Positions 1 through 9,065 are shown, numbered from the stretch's first letter. The stretch: 35,847 nt of DNA from DASUZB01 sp036377075 (GCA_036377075.1 DASUZB010000001.1:1-35847), one strand, 5' to 3'. Notes: a model not told the origin generated them from the sequence alone. Translations and numbers: made by a program.

Positions 1-13
1 CGCGGGAGCTGAC

Positions 14-1267
14 TCACCGCGAGCGGGACGCCGCCCGCGAGCGCCGCAGCCACAGCGACACGCTGCTGGGCTGCATGGTCCGTTCGACCACCGCCAGCAG
101 CTCGGCGGTGAGGGTGTCCAGGTCGACGTGCTGGCGCAGCCAGGCGCTGAACGCGGCGATGGTGCGCTCGGCGTCGTAGCGGCGCCGGTCGAAGCGGCGG
201 TCGACCAGCTCTTGGACGCGGCGGCGGGCGGGCTGGAACAGCGCGGCGACCGCCAGGGTGGCGGCGGCGACGACCCAGGCGGGCTCGCCGCCGACGCCGC
301 CGAACAGCTGCGCGGGCAGCACCACGGTGGCGGCGTAGGCGGCGGCGAGCAGGACGGTGAGCAGGCCGTAGGCCAGCGTGCGGCTGACGAGGCGGTCCAG
401 GTCGTAGAGGCGGTAGCGCAGGACCGCCGCGCCGGTCGCCAGCGGCAGCACCGCCGCGCTGCAACCAGCCACCGCCAGGACGACCTCGTCCTTCGACTGG
501 GTCGCGGCGGCGACCGCGGCCAGCAGCGCCAACGCCGCGAGCGCCGCTCCCACCGCCAGCCAGCGCAGCTGCTGGCGCTCCACCCCGCGGGCGCGGCGGA
601 AGCGCAGCACCAGCGACCAGGCCGCCACCACGAGCGAGGCCAGGACGATCGCGGCCCCGGCCGCGCCGACGACGGTCAGCGGGCCGGTCAGGGCCGGGGG
701 CATGGCGATCGGGTTGACGACGTCCGGGAACTCCGGTTCCAGCGGCCTGGGGTCCATGGCCGACGACAGCAGGACCGTCACGGTCGCGGCCACCACGACC
801 CTGGCCCACCATCGCCAGCGCGGCGAGGGCAGTGAACCGGTAGGGGTGAGCAGCAGCACGAAGCCGGCGCAGGAGAGCCAGGCGAAGGTGAGGCCGCTGT
901 TGGACAACCCTGCCAGGTAGGCGGCGCCCGGCAGCACCCCGGGCCGCACCACCACGCCGTAGTACACGTACTCGGAGAGGACGCCCTCGCACGCCAGGGA
1001 CAGCGCGAGGCCCAGCAGCAGCCAGCCGACCGGGTGCTCCGGCCGGCGGCCGGCCAGCACCATCCCGACCGCCGCCGCGCTCACCATCGCCAGCAGCATG
1101 GGGGCTGCGGCGGCGGGCAGCCCCAGCTCGGGCCTGCCGGCCCGGCGCAGCAGGTGGTCGAGCCAGAAGCCGTACGCCAGGCCGAGCACGACCAGCGCCA
1201 GCAGCGCCCACGCCAGCCCGGCCGGCCATTTGGACCGTGCCGGTCCGGCGCTACGGCTCACCACCAT
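14..1267 (-). CDS. Polytopic membrane protein, histidine-kinase-like sensor region without kinase domain
   Basis: The 417-residue product has about ten hydrophobic segments spread over residues 16-345. A basic amphipathic tail follows, with the motifs RYRLYDLDRLVSRTLAYG (near 285-302) and RRFDRRRYDAERTIAAFS (near 358-375). These motifs are typical of an actinobacterial family in which the membrane region is sometimes followed by a histidine kinase or GAF module. Here the protein ends about 45 residues after the last motif, and no HisKA or HATPase motif is visible. By inference it is a membrane sensor or scaffold of unknown ligand. The stop at 14-16 lies inside the window, so the gene is complete. 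It is transcribed away from the hicAB pair. Function is unproven. Confidence 0.8.
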   Translation of the reverse strand: MVVSRSAGPARSKWPAGLAWALLALVVLGLAYGFWLDHLLRRAGRPELGLPAAAAPMLLAMVSAAAVGMVLAGRRPEHPVGWLLLGLALSLACEGVLSEYVYYGVVVRPGVLPGAAYLAGLSNSGLTFAWLSCAGFVLLLTPTGSLPSPRWRWWARVVVAATVTVLLSSAMDPRPLEPEFPDVVNPIAMPPALTGPLTVVGAAGAAIVLASLVVAAWSLVLRFRRARGVERQQLRWLAVGAALAALALLAAVAAATQSKDEVVLAVAGCSAAVLPLATGAAVLRYRLYDLDRLVSRTLAYGLLTVLLAAAYAATVVLPAQLFGGVGGEPAWVVAAATLAVAALFQPARRRVQELVDRRFDRRRYDAERTIAAFSAWLRQHVDLDTLTAELLAVVERTMQPSSVSLWLRRSRAASRSR

Positions 1268-1467
1268 GGCCCTCGTCGCCCGCAGCCCACCGCCGGTACC
1301 CTCCCCGCGTCATCGGTCAGGGCCAGTCTTACCGTCCTCCGTCCCGAGACCGTTACGGCTCCCGAGGCGGCAGGCGCCATGTACGCGTCTGACGTCTGAG
1401 GACCCCAGGCTGTACCCCTGTGGATGACGGGCGATGCCCGGTCCGGCGTACCCATAGGTTGCCGGGC
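1268..1467. other. Intergenic region, divergent upstream sequence of membrane protein and hicA
   Basis: About 200 bases separate the membrane-protein start from the probable hicA start. Both genes are transcribed outward, so promoters for both must lie here. I see no clear -35/-10 pair and no strong palindrome. Short open frames here have no ribosome site or coding character. Confidence 0.5.
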
Positions 1468-1502
1468 GTGGCAAATCCCTTCCCTCGCTGAAGGCCCGAG
1501 CC

Positions 1503-1712
1503 ATGCTGCGGCTGTTGCAGGTCGAGCTGGGCTATGCCGTCGTGCGGCAAAGCGGGTCGCATCGTACGCTGGTGGCAGAAGGACGACCGATGCTGACGTT
1601 CGCGTTCCACGACAACCGCGGCCTGACACCGGTCGAGGTGCGTGGCATCCTGATCAAGAGGGTCGGTCTGAGCGTCCATGACGCGCTGAAGGTGGTCCGT
1701 GGTGGCAGATGA
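1503..1712 (+). CDS. hicA: HicA-family toxin (mRNA interferase), possibly with damaged 5' end
   Basis: The 69-residue product matches the small dsRBD-like HicA toxin. It contains the conserved GSHRTL strand with the catalytic histidine (residue 20) and a C-terminal region with LTPVEVRGILIKRVGLS. HicA enzymes cleave mRNA and are held inactive by HicB. In the same frame, directly upstream of the ATG at 1503, lie codons for GKSLPSLKARA (from 1470). This is the usual HicA N-terminus, but no ATG, GTG or TTG opens it; the only alternatives would be a CTG at 1488 or a one-base insertion. The 3' end overlaps hicB by 14 bases, so the two are translationally coupled. The family call is secure; the start, and whether the toxin is active, are not. 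Confidence 0.8.
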   Translation: MLRLLQVELGYAVVRQSGSHRTLVAEGRPMLTFAFHDNRGLTPVEVRGILIKRVGLSVHDALKVVRGGR

Positions 1713-2313
1713 GCCGATTCAGCTGATCGTTCGGGATACCGGCGAGGGGTTCTACGCGACCTCGCCGCAGGCGCCCGGACTGGTCTACGGGCGGGCGACG
1801 CTCGAAGAGCTGCGCGCCGAGCTCCAAGACGTCCTGGCCTTCCACTTCAACCGCCCTGGGCCCTTCCGGGTCGACGAGCACCTGGAGCTGCACCAGGAGG
1901 TCAGTGGCGGGGAGCTGGTCACTCGTGTTGCCGACGACGAATACCGCAAGCAGCGGCAACAGGTCGCGGCGCGGCTCGGGCGCGCCCTCACCGTCCCCGG
2001 TCAGGCTCGATCGCTACTGGAGGGACCAGCGAACCGCGTCGGTGAGGTCGTGTACGTGTGTGCCGTGCCGTCCGACACGGTTGGTTGGCTCGCCGGGCAG
2101 CTCGAACCAGATGGGGACGCCGCGATGGTGGCGGTGGCGACCGCCGAGCCGTTCGTCTTCACCGTACCCGTCGTGTCCAGCGACGGCCTTGCGTCCGTGG
2201 CTGGGGTGCCGGTCGCTCCAGGCGGCTACGCACGGGGGACGACCCTCGGCGAGCTGCTGCGGGACACGCCGATCGTCCAGCCGGTGACGGCGCCGCACCC
2301 GGTCGCCTCCTGA
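1699..2313 (+). CDS. hicB: HicB-family antitoxin with C-terminal extension
   Basis: The 204-residue product starts at tandem GTG codons (1699 or 1702) inside the hicA 3' end. Residues 8-50 (IQLIVRDTGEGFYATSPQAP, then PGLVYGRATLEELRAEL) are the HicB partial-RNase-H-like fold that binds and neutralises HicA. Residues about 80-204 form an extension with no HTH or ribbon-helix-helix pattern that I recognise, so DNA-binding autoregulation is not evident. Most HicB proteins are 80-150 residues, so this one is long. Position and overlap with hicA support a type II toxin-antitoxin operon. The stop lies 8 bases from the stop of the convergent secreted-protein gene. Confidence 0.75.
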   Translation: MVADEPIQLIVRDTGEGFYATSPQAPGLVYGRATLEELRAELQDVLAFHFNRPGPFRVDEHLELHQEVSGGELVTRVADDEYRKQRQQVAARLGRALTVPGQARSLLEGPANRVGEVVYVCAVPSDTVGWLAGQLEPDGDAAMVAVATAEPFVFTVPVVSSDGLASVAGVPVAPGGYARGTTLGELLRDTPIVQPVTAPHPVAS

Positions 2314-2321
2314 GCTCGGTC

Positions 2322-4554
2322 CTACCGGACTCGGACGAAGCGGGGGAGGTACGCGCTCGCCTGGGCGGCGAGGCGGTGCTGGTCGAGCGGCGCGAGGCTG
2401 AAGGCGAGCAGGAGACCGGGGCCGTCCTGGTAGGCGCGGGCGAGGTAGGCGACGTCGCCCTGCTGCACGCGGTGGAGGGCCCGGGGCGCGCCCCAGGGGC
2501 CGGCCGGGGAGCAGCCCAGCCGGCCCAGGATCTCGTGGCCGTCGTCGGTGGCCGACAGCTCGAGGTAGCTGGCGCCCGCCCGGACCACGCCGGAGGGGAT
2601 GCCGGTCACCTGCTCCTGCCCGCCGGCGTCGCCGGCGCGCGCGCCGACCAGCCGCGCCGAGCTGGCCGGGTCGGAGCTCCAGCCGGAGCCGTCCCAGAAG
2701 GTCCAGAACCCCTGCACCTGCCCGGGGGCGAAGCGGGCCAGGTGCACGTACTTGACGTGCAGCGGGCCGCCGCTGTCCTCGATGCCGTACAGGTAGGTGA
2801 AGTCCGCCTCCTGCAGGACCGCGGTGCCCCAGGCGACGCCGCCCCCGTCCGGCGAGGCGCCGTAGACCGGGACGACGCCGCGCGGGACCAGGTCGGGCAA
2901 GGACAGGGTGGCGACCAGGTTGCGCCCGGTCCACACGAAGGCGTTCTCGTCGCTGGTGCCCGCCGGCCGGCGCAGCTCCTGCGCGAAGACCTGCAGCGCC
3001 CCGCCGTCGACCACGCCGGTGCTCGGCCACAGCCAGGTGTCGGCGACGCCGGGCGGCGCCAGCAACGCGGTCACCTTGCCGTCGGGAGGGCCGGGCGGGC
3101 CGACGTGCGTCTCCAGGCGGCGGCCGTCCTGGACCACCAGGGCGTTGTGCACCAGGGCCGAGGACGAGCGGTGGCCGTCGGCGCCGACGGTGCCGTAGAT
3201 CGAGTCGCCGAACAGCCAGGCGGTACGCCCGTCGGGCAGGCGCACGGGCACGCTGCCGTCCCCGCCCGTCCAGCCGGGCTCGGCCACGCCGCTGCGGTCG
3301 AATACCGCGCGCAGCGCCGGGTCGGGGCCGTGCGCAGCGCCGCCGGCGCGCCCTGGTAGCCGCGCGCCCGCACCGTCACCCGCACGGGAGCGCCGCTGCC
3401 GTTGCGGACCGCCACCTGCCCGTCCGCCCCGGGCGCCACCAGGTCGAAGCCGCTGCCCTGGCCGCCCGCCAGCGGCAGGTCGGCGCCGCCCGCGACCTCC
3501 AGCTGACCGTTGGCCGCGCCGCTGGCCCAGAGCTCCAGCGCCACCGCGCCGACCCCCTCGGCCGGCACCCCGGCCACGCCGGTGGCCGCGAACCGCGCCG
3601 TCGCGCCCGCGGGGACGGTCCGGTCGAGCAGCGGCTCCGGGCCGGCGGCCCCGTAGCTGGTCCCGCGCCCCTGCCGGTACCAGCCGTGCACCCGCAGGGC
3701 GGCGGTGACGGGGCCAGGTCCGGCGTTGCCGAGCCGCACCCGGCCGCTCGGCCCGATGTTGACGAGCCGGAAGCCGGCGGCCGCCCCGCTGGCCGCGCCC
3801 GGCTCGTCCGGGCCGACGGTCAGGGAACCAGGGGAGGCCCGCTCGTCCGCCCGCACGTCCAGCGCCACCGCGACCGGGGCCGCGCCCCCGCCCGGCTCGG
3901 TCACCGGCAGCACCGCCGCCTGGCCCGGGTCGAGCCGCGCCGTGCGGGGCACCGACCAGCCCGGCCCGGCCGGCTCGTAACCGGCGCCGCCGCCGCCGCA
4001 CGGCGCGGCGAAGTAGCCGTTGACGGTGGCGCTGACGGTGGTGGCGCCAGGGGCCACGTTGCTGAGGCGGACGCGGCCGTCCGACGGGACCGCGACGACC
4101 AGGAAGGCGCTGGCCGTGGTGCCCGGGCTCAGCGCGACCCCCGGGTCGTCGGGGCCGGGTGCCTGGTCGGCGGCGGTGAGCGCCAGCCGGCCGGAGGCCG
4201 ACGGCACCGCGCCGAGGGAGAGCGCCACCGCCTCGACCCCGCCGGGCGGCACCCCACCAGTGCCGGCGAGCTGCAGCGTCGTGCCGTCCCGCGCGCCCAT
4301 GGTCGCCGGGGCCATCACCGTGAACGGCGCCAGCGGGAAGTAGCCGCCGCCGGCGGGGACCAGCGTGCCGCCGTCGGCGCTGAGCGGCGCGCCGCCCTGG
4401 TTCGGGAACGGCGTGCCGCCGCGTGCCGGCGGCGTGCGGCCAGCCGTCGCGGCGGGAGGGACGGCCGGCTCGTCCTGGTGCCGAGGGCCACGAACCCGAG
4501 GGTGACCACGAGCAGCGTGACCACGGCCACCAGGACCGCGTAGTTGCGCCTCAT
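2322..4554 (-). pseudogene. Secreted repeat plus beta-propeller protein (DUF4185/DUF5005-like), two frame changes
   Basis: One coding region of about 740 codons is spread over three frames. It starts at 4554 (MRRNYAVLVAVVTLLVVTLG, a signal peptide or membrane anchor, with AGGAG upstream). Near 4470-4500 coding sense moves to a second frame reading DEPAVPPAATAGRTPP. Near 3320-3345 it moves to a third, continuing GPDPALRAVFDRSGVAEPG. Each change equals loss of one base. The middle part (about 4300-3350) has roughly three beta-rich repeats of the pattern VALxL...GxLxV...VxLxNxGPG. The last 330 codons contain GWTGGDGS, AWLFGDSIYGT and DTWLWPSTGVV, as in five-bladed propeller domains of the DUF4185/DUF5005 type. 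The likely role is an extracellular, cell-wall or carbohydrate-related protein. It could be a true pseudogene or an intact gene with sequencing indels. Confidence 0.7.
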
Positions 4555-4672
4555 GCTCGCGGCTCCTGAAGGCTCGGCGCCGGGCCGACAGGCACCGCTG
4601 CCTCGCCGGATTCGGTCGAATACAACGATACGGGATGCGGTGGCGGAAGGCCGTGGGTTGGCACGCGATGCG

Positions 4673-4704
4673 GCGCCACCGGCGGCGTGAGCCGCCGGTG
4701 GCGC
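4673..4704 (-). terminator. Perfect 14-bp GC-rich hairpin after the MFS gene
   Basis: Arms 4673-4686 and 4691-4704 are perfectly complementary (GCGCCACCGGCGGC) around a four-base loop. The structure begins 13 bases after the exporter stop codon. There is no U-tract, as is common for actinobacterial terminators. It also lies upstream of the secreted-protein gene on the same strand, so it should limit read-through into that gene. Confidence 0.7.
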
Positions 4705-4717
4705 AGGGGACTGGAGG

Positions 4718-6235
4718 CTAGCGCTGCCGCATGGCCGGTCCGGCGGGGGCCGGAGAGGGCCGTGCCATCATCTCGCGCATGGCGTCGCGCACGGTCCGGG
4801 CGAGCAGCGCGCCGCCGGCGATCGCGAGCAGGCACAGCAGCGACAGCCAGGTGTCGACCGTCGAGATCGCGGCCGCCGAGGCGTGCACCGTGGGGTGCTC
4901 GGCGAGGGTCAGGAACAGGCTGCCGAAGACCGCGACGCCGACCACCTGCGACAGCTGCAGGGTGGTGGTGAGCAGCCCGCTGGCGTCCGGGGCCTCGGCG
5001 GTCGGCACGTTCACCAGCGCCTGGGTGATCAGCGGGCTGAACGCCGTCCCCATGCCGAGGCCGTAGAGGACCAGCAGCACGGGGAGCCAGGAGCCGCCGC
5101 GGGTGCCGGCATGGAGGTCGACGGCCATGCCGACGTAGCCGAGCGTGGCGACCAGGAAGCCGGCGGGGGTCAGGAGGTGGTGGATCCTGCTCGGCAGGCG
5201 CCGCCACCAGTAGCTCATCGCGCCGAACGCGGCGGCGGCCGGGGCGAACGTGAGGCCGGCGCGCAGGGCGCTGTCGCCGAGCCCGAGCTGCAGGTGCAGC
5301 GCCAGGGTGAAGAGGAAGCCGCCGTAGGTGATCATCCCGGCGGAGAGCGCCGCCAGCCCGGCGCCCATGCCCGGCGCGCGGAACACCGCCAGGTTGAGCA
5401 GCGGGTCGCCGCCGCGCGCGGCGACCGACCGTTCGAGCAGCAGGAACGCGCCGGCCAGCACGGCGCCGGCGGCGAGGCTCGCAAAGGTCCACGCCGGCCA
5501 GTCCTGCTCGTGGCCGAGGACCAGCGGCACCACCAGCAGCAGGACCGCCGCGGAGGCGGTCGCCAGCCCGAGCAGGTCGAGGTGGCGGCCGGCGGGCACG
5601 TGGTCGGCGGGGACCAGCCGCGGCACCAGCACGGCGAGCGCGATGCCGACCGGCACGTTGACCAGGAACACCGGCCGCCACGAGGCGCCGAGCAGGTTCG
5701 CGTTGACCAGGACGCCGCCGGCCACCATGCCGGTGACCGCGCCGAGGGCGAGGGTCGCCGCGTAGACGCTCAGCGCCCTGGCGCGCGCGGCGCCGCTGAA
5801 GCGCTGCTGGATGACGCTGAGGATCTGCGGGACCATCAGCGCCGCGCCGGCGCCCTGCACGAACCGCGCCCCGACGAGCGCCCCGGTGTTGGGGGCGAGC
5901 CCGCAGGTGAGCGAGGCGAGCGTGAAGGTCAGCAGCCCGGTGAGGTAGACCGTGCGGTGCCCGCGCAGGTCGCCGAGGCGGGCGCCGGTGATCAGCAGCA
6001 TGGCGTAGGCGATGGTGTAGCCGGAGACGATCAGCTGCAGCGCGGAGCCGGAGGCGTGCAGCCGGTCGTGGATGGTGGGCATGGCGACGTTGACGATGGT
6101 CACGTCGAGCAGCGCCATGAACTGACCGACGACGAGGACGGCCAGCATGAGCCAGCGGCGACGCTCGCCGTCATCGCCGGCCGGTACTGATCCCCCGCCG
6201 GCGCCGGGGGTGGGGCGGAACGTGGTAGCGGTCAT
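4718..6235 (-). CDS. MFS drug exporter, DHA2 (EmrB/QacA) family, 14 TM
   Basis: The 505-residue product has a short hydrophilic N-terminus and then about 14 hydrophobic segments. Diagnostic motifs are LDVTIVNVAMPTI in TM1 (DHA2 motif D1), the TM2-3 loop GARLGDLRGHRTVYL (motif A) and a glycine/proline-rich TM5 region near GAVTGMVAGGVL. The length is usual for proton-driven multidrug exporters such as QacA, EmrB and Streptomyces antibiotic-resistance pumps. It is divergent from the XRE regulator, across a spacer that holds a 10-bp inverted repeat. This is the classical arrangement of a pump with its local regulator. The substrate cannot be told from sequence. Confidence 0.9.
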   Translation of the reverse strand: MTATTFRPTPGAGGGSVPAGDDGERRRWLMLAVLVVGQFMALLDVTIVNVAMPTIHDRLHASGSALQLIVSGYTIAYAMLLITGARLGDLRGHRTVYLTGLLTFTLASLTCGLAPNTGALVGARFVQGAGAALMVPQILSVIQQRFSGAARARALSVYAATLALGAVTGMVAGGVLVNANLLGASWRPVFLVNVPVGIALAVLVPRLVPADHVPAGRHLDLLGLATASAAVLLLVVPLVLGHEQDWPAWTFASLAAGAVLAGAFLLLERSVAARGGDPLLNLAVFRAPGMGAGLAALSAGMITYGGFLFTLALHLQLGLGDSALRAGLTFAPAAAAFGAMSYWWRRLPSRIHHLLTPAGFLVATLGYVGMAVDLHAGTRGGSWLPVLLVLYGLGMGTAFSPLITQALVNVPTAEAPDASGLLTTTLQLSQVVGVAVFGSLFLTLAEHPTVHASAAAISTVDTWLSLLCLLAIAGGALLARTVRDAMREMMARPSPAPAGPAMRQR

Positions 6236-6262
6236 GCGGCCAGCTTCCTCTCACGGCAAGGG

Positions 6263-6309
6263 TGGTGCCAGGAGCCTGCTTATCCTGGTATTGGCAGTAC
6301 CTGGCACCA
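6263..6309. promoter_or_regulatory. Divergent promoter region with 10-bp inverted repeat (candidate operator)
   Basis: TGGTGCCAGG (6263-6272) is repeated in perfect inverted orientation as CCTGGCACCA (6300-6309), with a 27-base spacer. Inside the right half TGGCA recurs at 10-base spacing (6292-6296 and 6302-6306). The site lies between the exporter start (6235) and the regulator start (6337), where a dimeric XRE protein could repress both genes. The element is seen directly; operator function is inferred. Confidence 0.55.
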
Positions 6310-6336
6310 GGAAGTCACCTGGGGCAGACTGGGCGC

Positions 6337-7227
6337 ATGCCCAGTATCGACCACGCCAGTGACGGGACCGGGCCGTCGGCCAACGGCCACGGCTCCGCCA
6401 ACGGGAGGGCCGGCGAGCGCCGCGCCGAGCTCGCCGAGTTCCTGCGCGCCCGCCGCGGGCGGATCAGCCCGACCGACGTCGGCCTGCCCCCGGGCCTGCG
6501 GCGGCGCACGCCGGGGCTGCGCCGGGAGGAGGTGGCCCAGCTCGCCGGCGTGGGGGTGACCTGGTACACCTGGCTCGAGCAGGGCCGCCCGATCAACGCG
6601 AGCGTGCAGGTGCTCGACGCGGTCGCCCGCACGCTCCGGCTCGACCAGGCCGAGCGCGAGCACCTCTACCGGCTCGCCGAGGTCCCGACCGTGCCGACCG
6701 GCGTCGCCCCGGCGACCGTGTCGCCGGCCGTCGAGGAGATCCTGGCCTCGCTCGACCCGCTTCCGGCGTCGCTCACCAACGCCCGCTACGACGTGCTGGC
6801 GGCCAACCAGGCGCACGAGGACCTGTTCTGGCGCTGGCACGCGATGGCGTGCGAGAACCGCAACGTGCTGTGGTGCTGCTTCGTCGAGCCGGACGCGCGG
6901 CGGCGCATGCTGAACTTCGACGAGGAGATGCCTCGGGTGGTGGCCATCCTGCGGGCGAGGTTCGCGCAGCACCTCAACGAGCCTGCCTGGACCGACTTCA
7001 TCCGGCGGCTCAGCGCGGCCAGCCCGGAGTTCGCCGAGATGTGGGCGCGGCACGAGGTGGCCCAGCCGGGCTCGCGCACCAAGCACTTCCTGCACCCGGA
7101 GGTCGGGCTGCTGCGCATGCGCGCGACCAGCCTGGCGGTCGCCGACATGCCGGAGTCGTGGATCACGGTCTACTCCCCGGCCGACGACCAGACCCGCGCG
7201 CGCCTGAAGCTGACCCGTCGCTCCTAG
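6337..7227 (+). CDS. XRE-family transcriptional regulator with MmyB-like ligand-binding domain
   Basis: The product is 296 residues from the ATG at 6337. An upstream in-frame GTG (6262) lies inside the candidate operator and is unlikely to be used. Residues about 28-105 form a Cro/C1-type helix-turn-helix with the family signature LRRRTPGLRREEVAQLAGVG, then TWYTWLEQGR. Residues about 125-290 match the MmyB-like C-terminal domain common in Streptomyces regulators, including NARYDVLAANQAHEDLF. These proteins usually control an adjacent divergent gene, here the DHA2 exporter. A small molecule, possibly the exporter's substrate, would be the inducer; that is inference. Confidence 0.9.
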   Translation: MPSIDHASDGTGPSANGHGSANGRAGERRAELAEFLRARRGRISPTDVGLPPGLRRRTPGLRREEVAQLAGVGVTWYTWLEQGRPINASVQVLDAVARTLRLDQAEREHLYRLAEVPTVPTGVAPATVSPAVEEILASLDPLPASLTNARYDVLAANQAHEDLFWRWHAMACENRNVLWCCFVEPDARRRMLNFDEEMPRVVAILRARFAQHLNEPAWTDFIRRLSAASPEFAEMWARHEVAQPGSRTKHFLHPEVGLLRMRATSLAVADMPESWITVYSPADDQTRARLKLTRRS

Positions 7228-7238
7228 TCCGGTTCGGT

Positions 7239-7260
7239 GGCCCCAGTCATCGCCTGGGCC
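7239..7260. terminator. Imperfect hairpin between convergent genes
   Basis: GGCCCCAG (7239-7246) can pair with CTGGGCC (7254-7260) with one bulged C. It lies between the stop of the XRE regulator and the 3' end of the convergent phosphoesterase gene. With no U-tract, it is only a weak terminator candidate. Confidence 0.3.
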
Positions 7261-8971
7261 CCTTGGCCCTGAAGACGCTCGACAGGTCGTGCACGGCCGC
7301 GTCCCGGGAGCTCAGCGGCGCGACCCCGAACCGCCGCTCGATCGTGGCCAGGATCGAGGTCGTGTCGTAGCGGGTGTGGTCGACCACGAAGCGACCGAGC
7401 AGGAACGGCGCGATCACCAGCGCGGGCAGCCGCGTCCCCGGCCCGAAGGCGTCGTGGGGGCCGCGCGCGCCGCCCTGGCCGGGCGGGGGGACGTGGTCCC
7501 ACTGCCCGCCGAACTCGTCGTAGGTCACCACGACCATGGTGTCCTTGCGGCAGCCGCTGCCCTGGATCGCGTCCAGCAGCTCGATCAGGTGGGTGCTGCC
7601 GGCGCTCTCGCTGGCGTAGCCAGGGTGCTCGTTCTCTTCGCCGATCGGCTTGACGAAGCTCACCGGCCGCAGGTTGCACGCGTTGGTGGACGACTGGGCG
7701 AGCTGCAGGAACTCGTCCTCGTCGCGCAGGTGCGCGGCCCGGTTCGCCTTCCCGGCATCGGTCTCGGTCGAGAACGGGGCGTAGTAGTTGAACGGCTGGT
7801 GGTGGTACTGGAACAGCTTGTCCGGGCAGTTGGGGAACGTCGCCCCGCCCGCCGTGTTCGAGTCCGAGCAGGTTGGGCCGGTGCCGTTGGTCCAGCCGGG
7901 GCCGCCGACGTCGCCGTTGGCGTTGGACCACCCGCCCGCGTACCAGGCCCAGTCGACCCCGGCGCCGCTCAGGCGGTCGCCGATGGTCGGCGCGGTCTGC
8001 GGCGGGAGCCGGCGCGTGACCGGCGTGTTCGGCGCGTACGGCTGGAAGAACGGCTGGATGGTGTTGACCGCGTAGTCGCCGCACAGCACGCCCGGCGGGG
8101 TCGGCCCACGGCCTGCCGGCGGGCTGCAGGAGGCGGTCAGGGCGAGGTCCTTGACCGTGGTGCCCGCCGGCGAGGCGTACAGCGGGTAGTTGTTCGGCAT
8201 CCCGTTGGCGTCCACCACCGAGTGCAGGTCGTCGGCTGAGCCGTCGTTGAGCGCGCCGGGCCAGACGGGGTTGCTGGCGGCGATCAGCCACTGGTGGTTG
8301 AGGAACGAGCCTCCGAAGGCGGCCTGGAAGAAGTTGTCGGCGATCGCGTAGCGCGGGTGGCCGGGGCGGTGCAGGTAGGCGTAGATGGGCAGCGCGCGGG
8401 TGTCGTAGACGCCCATGGCCAGGCCGACGGCGTCGCTGCCGGTCACGTAGCGGTTCTGGCGTCCGTCGTTGAGCTGGTACTGCTCCTGGTAGAAGCGGTG
8501 CACCAGGTCGCGGGTGCAGCCACCGGGCAGGCCGCTGCCGTTGGGGATGCCGTTGGGCGCGAACACCCCGGGCGGCGGGCAGGTGGTCGCCGACGCCGGG
8601 ATGTAGTCGTCGATGGTGAACGGCCGGTTGCGGAAGTGGCTGGTGAAGGTCGTCCCGGTGGTGGAGTCCGTGCACCTGGCCGACAGCGGCGGTGACGTGA
8701 GGTTCACGTCGTTCTGCAGCAGGCACTCGTACGGCGTGCCGGCCTGGTTGACCTGGACGGTGCGGGACCGTGACGCGTCGCGCAGGCCGTTGACGCCCTC
8801 CCAGCCGCCATAGAGGTTGTCGAAGCTGTGGTTCTCCTGGTAGATGACCACGACGTGGTTGATCCCCGAGAGGCGGTGGTCGCCAGTGCCGGACGCGGCG
8901 GCGCCACCCGCCGGGACCATCGCGAGCGCAACCAGTACGAGCAAGGACAGAACCAGCAGCCGCCGCAACAT
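7247..8971 (-). CDS. Secreted phosphoesterase, AcpA/phospholipase C-like (PF04185)
   Basis: The product is 574 residues from the ATG at 8971, which has GGGGAGG seven bases upstream; a longer in-frame start at 9019 lacks a ribosome site. Residues 1-26 are a Sec-type signal peptide (MLRRLLVLSLLVLVALAMVP then AGGAAAS). The mature protein starts with the family motif NHVVVIYQENHSFDNLYG (metal ligands near 46-51). It has FGGSFLNHQW with probable nucleophile Ser222, as in Francisella-type acid phosphatase AcpA. Near the C-terminus come KPIGEENEHPGY and VVTYDEFGGQWDHVPPP with further metal ligands. It should hydrolyse phosphomonoesters or phospholipids outside the membrane; the exact substrate is unknown. 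Confidence 0.88.
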   Translation of the reverse strand: MLRRLLVLSLLVLVALAMVPAGGAAASGTGDHRLSGINHVVVIYQENHSFDNLYGGWEGVNGLRDASRSRTVQVNQAGTPYECLLQNDVNLTSPPLSARCTDSTTGTTFTSHFRNRPFTIDDYIPASATTCPPPGVFAPNGIPNGSGLPGGCTRDLVHRFYQEQYQLNDGRQNRYVTGSDAVGLAMGVYDTRALPIYAYLHRPGHPRYAIADNFFQAAFGGSFLNHQWLIAASNPVWPGALNDGSADDLHSVVDANGMPNNYPLYASPAGTTVKDLALTASCSPPAGRGPTPPGVLCGDYAVNTIQPFFQPYAPNTPVTRRLPPQTAPTIGDRLSGAGVDWAWYAGGWSNANGDVGGPGWTNGTGPTCSDSNTAGGATFPNCPDKLFQYHHQPFNYYAPFSTETDAGKANRAAHLRDEDEFLQLAQSSTNACNLRPVSFVKPIGEENEHPGYASESAGSTHLIELLDAIQGSGCRKDTMVVVTYDEFGGQWDHVPPPGQGGARGPHDAFGPGTRLPALVIAPFLLGRFVVDHTRYDTTSILATIERRFGVAPLSSRDAAVHDLSSVFRAKGPRR

Positions 8972-9065
8972 GGCGTACCTCCCCACAAACCCCCATTGGT
9001 CAGGCGGGCAGGATTTCAACTGCCACCATGCGAGTCAACCGCGGCGTCGAGCGTCCGCCCAAGCC

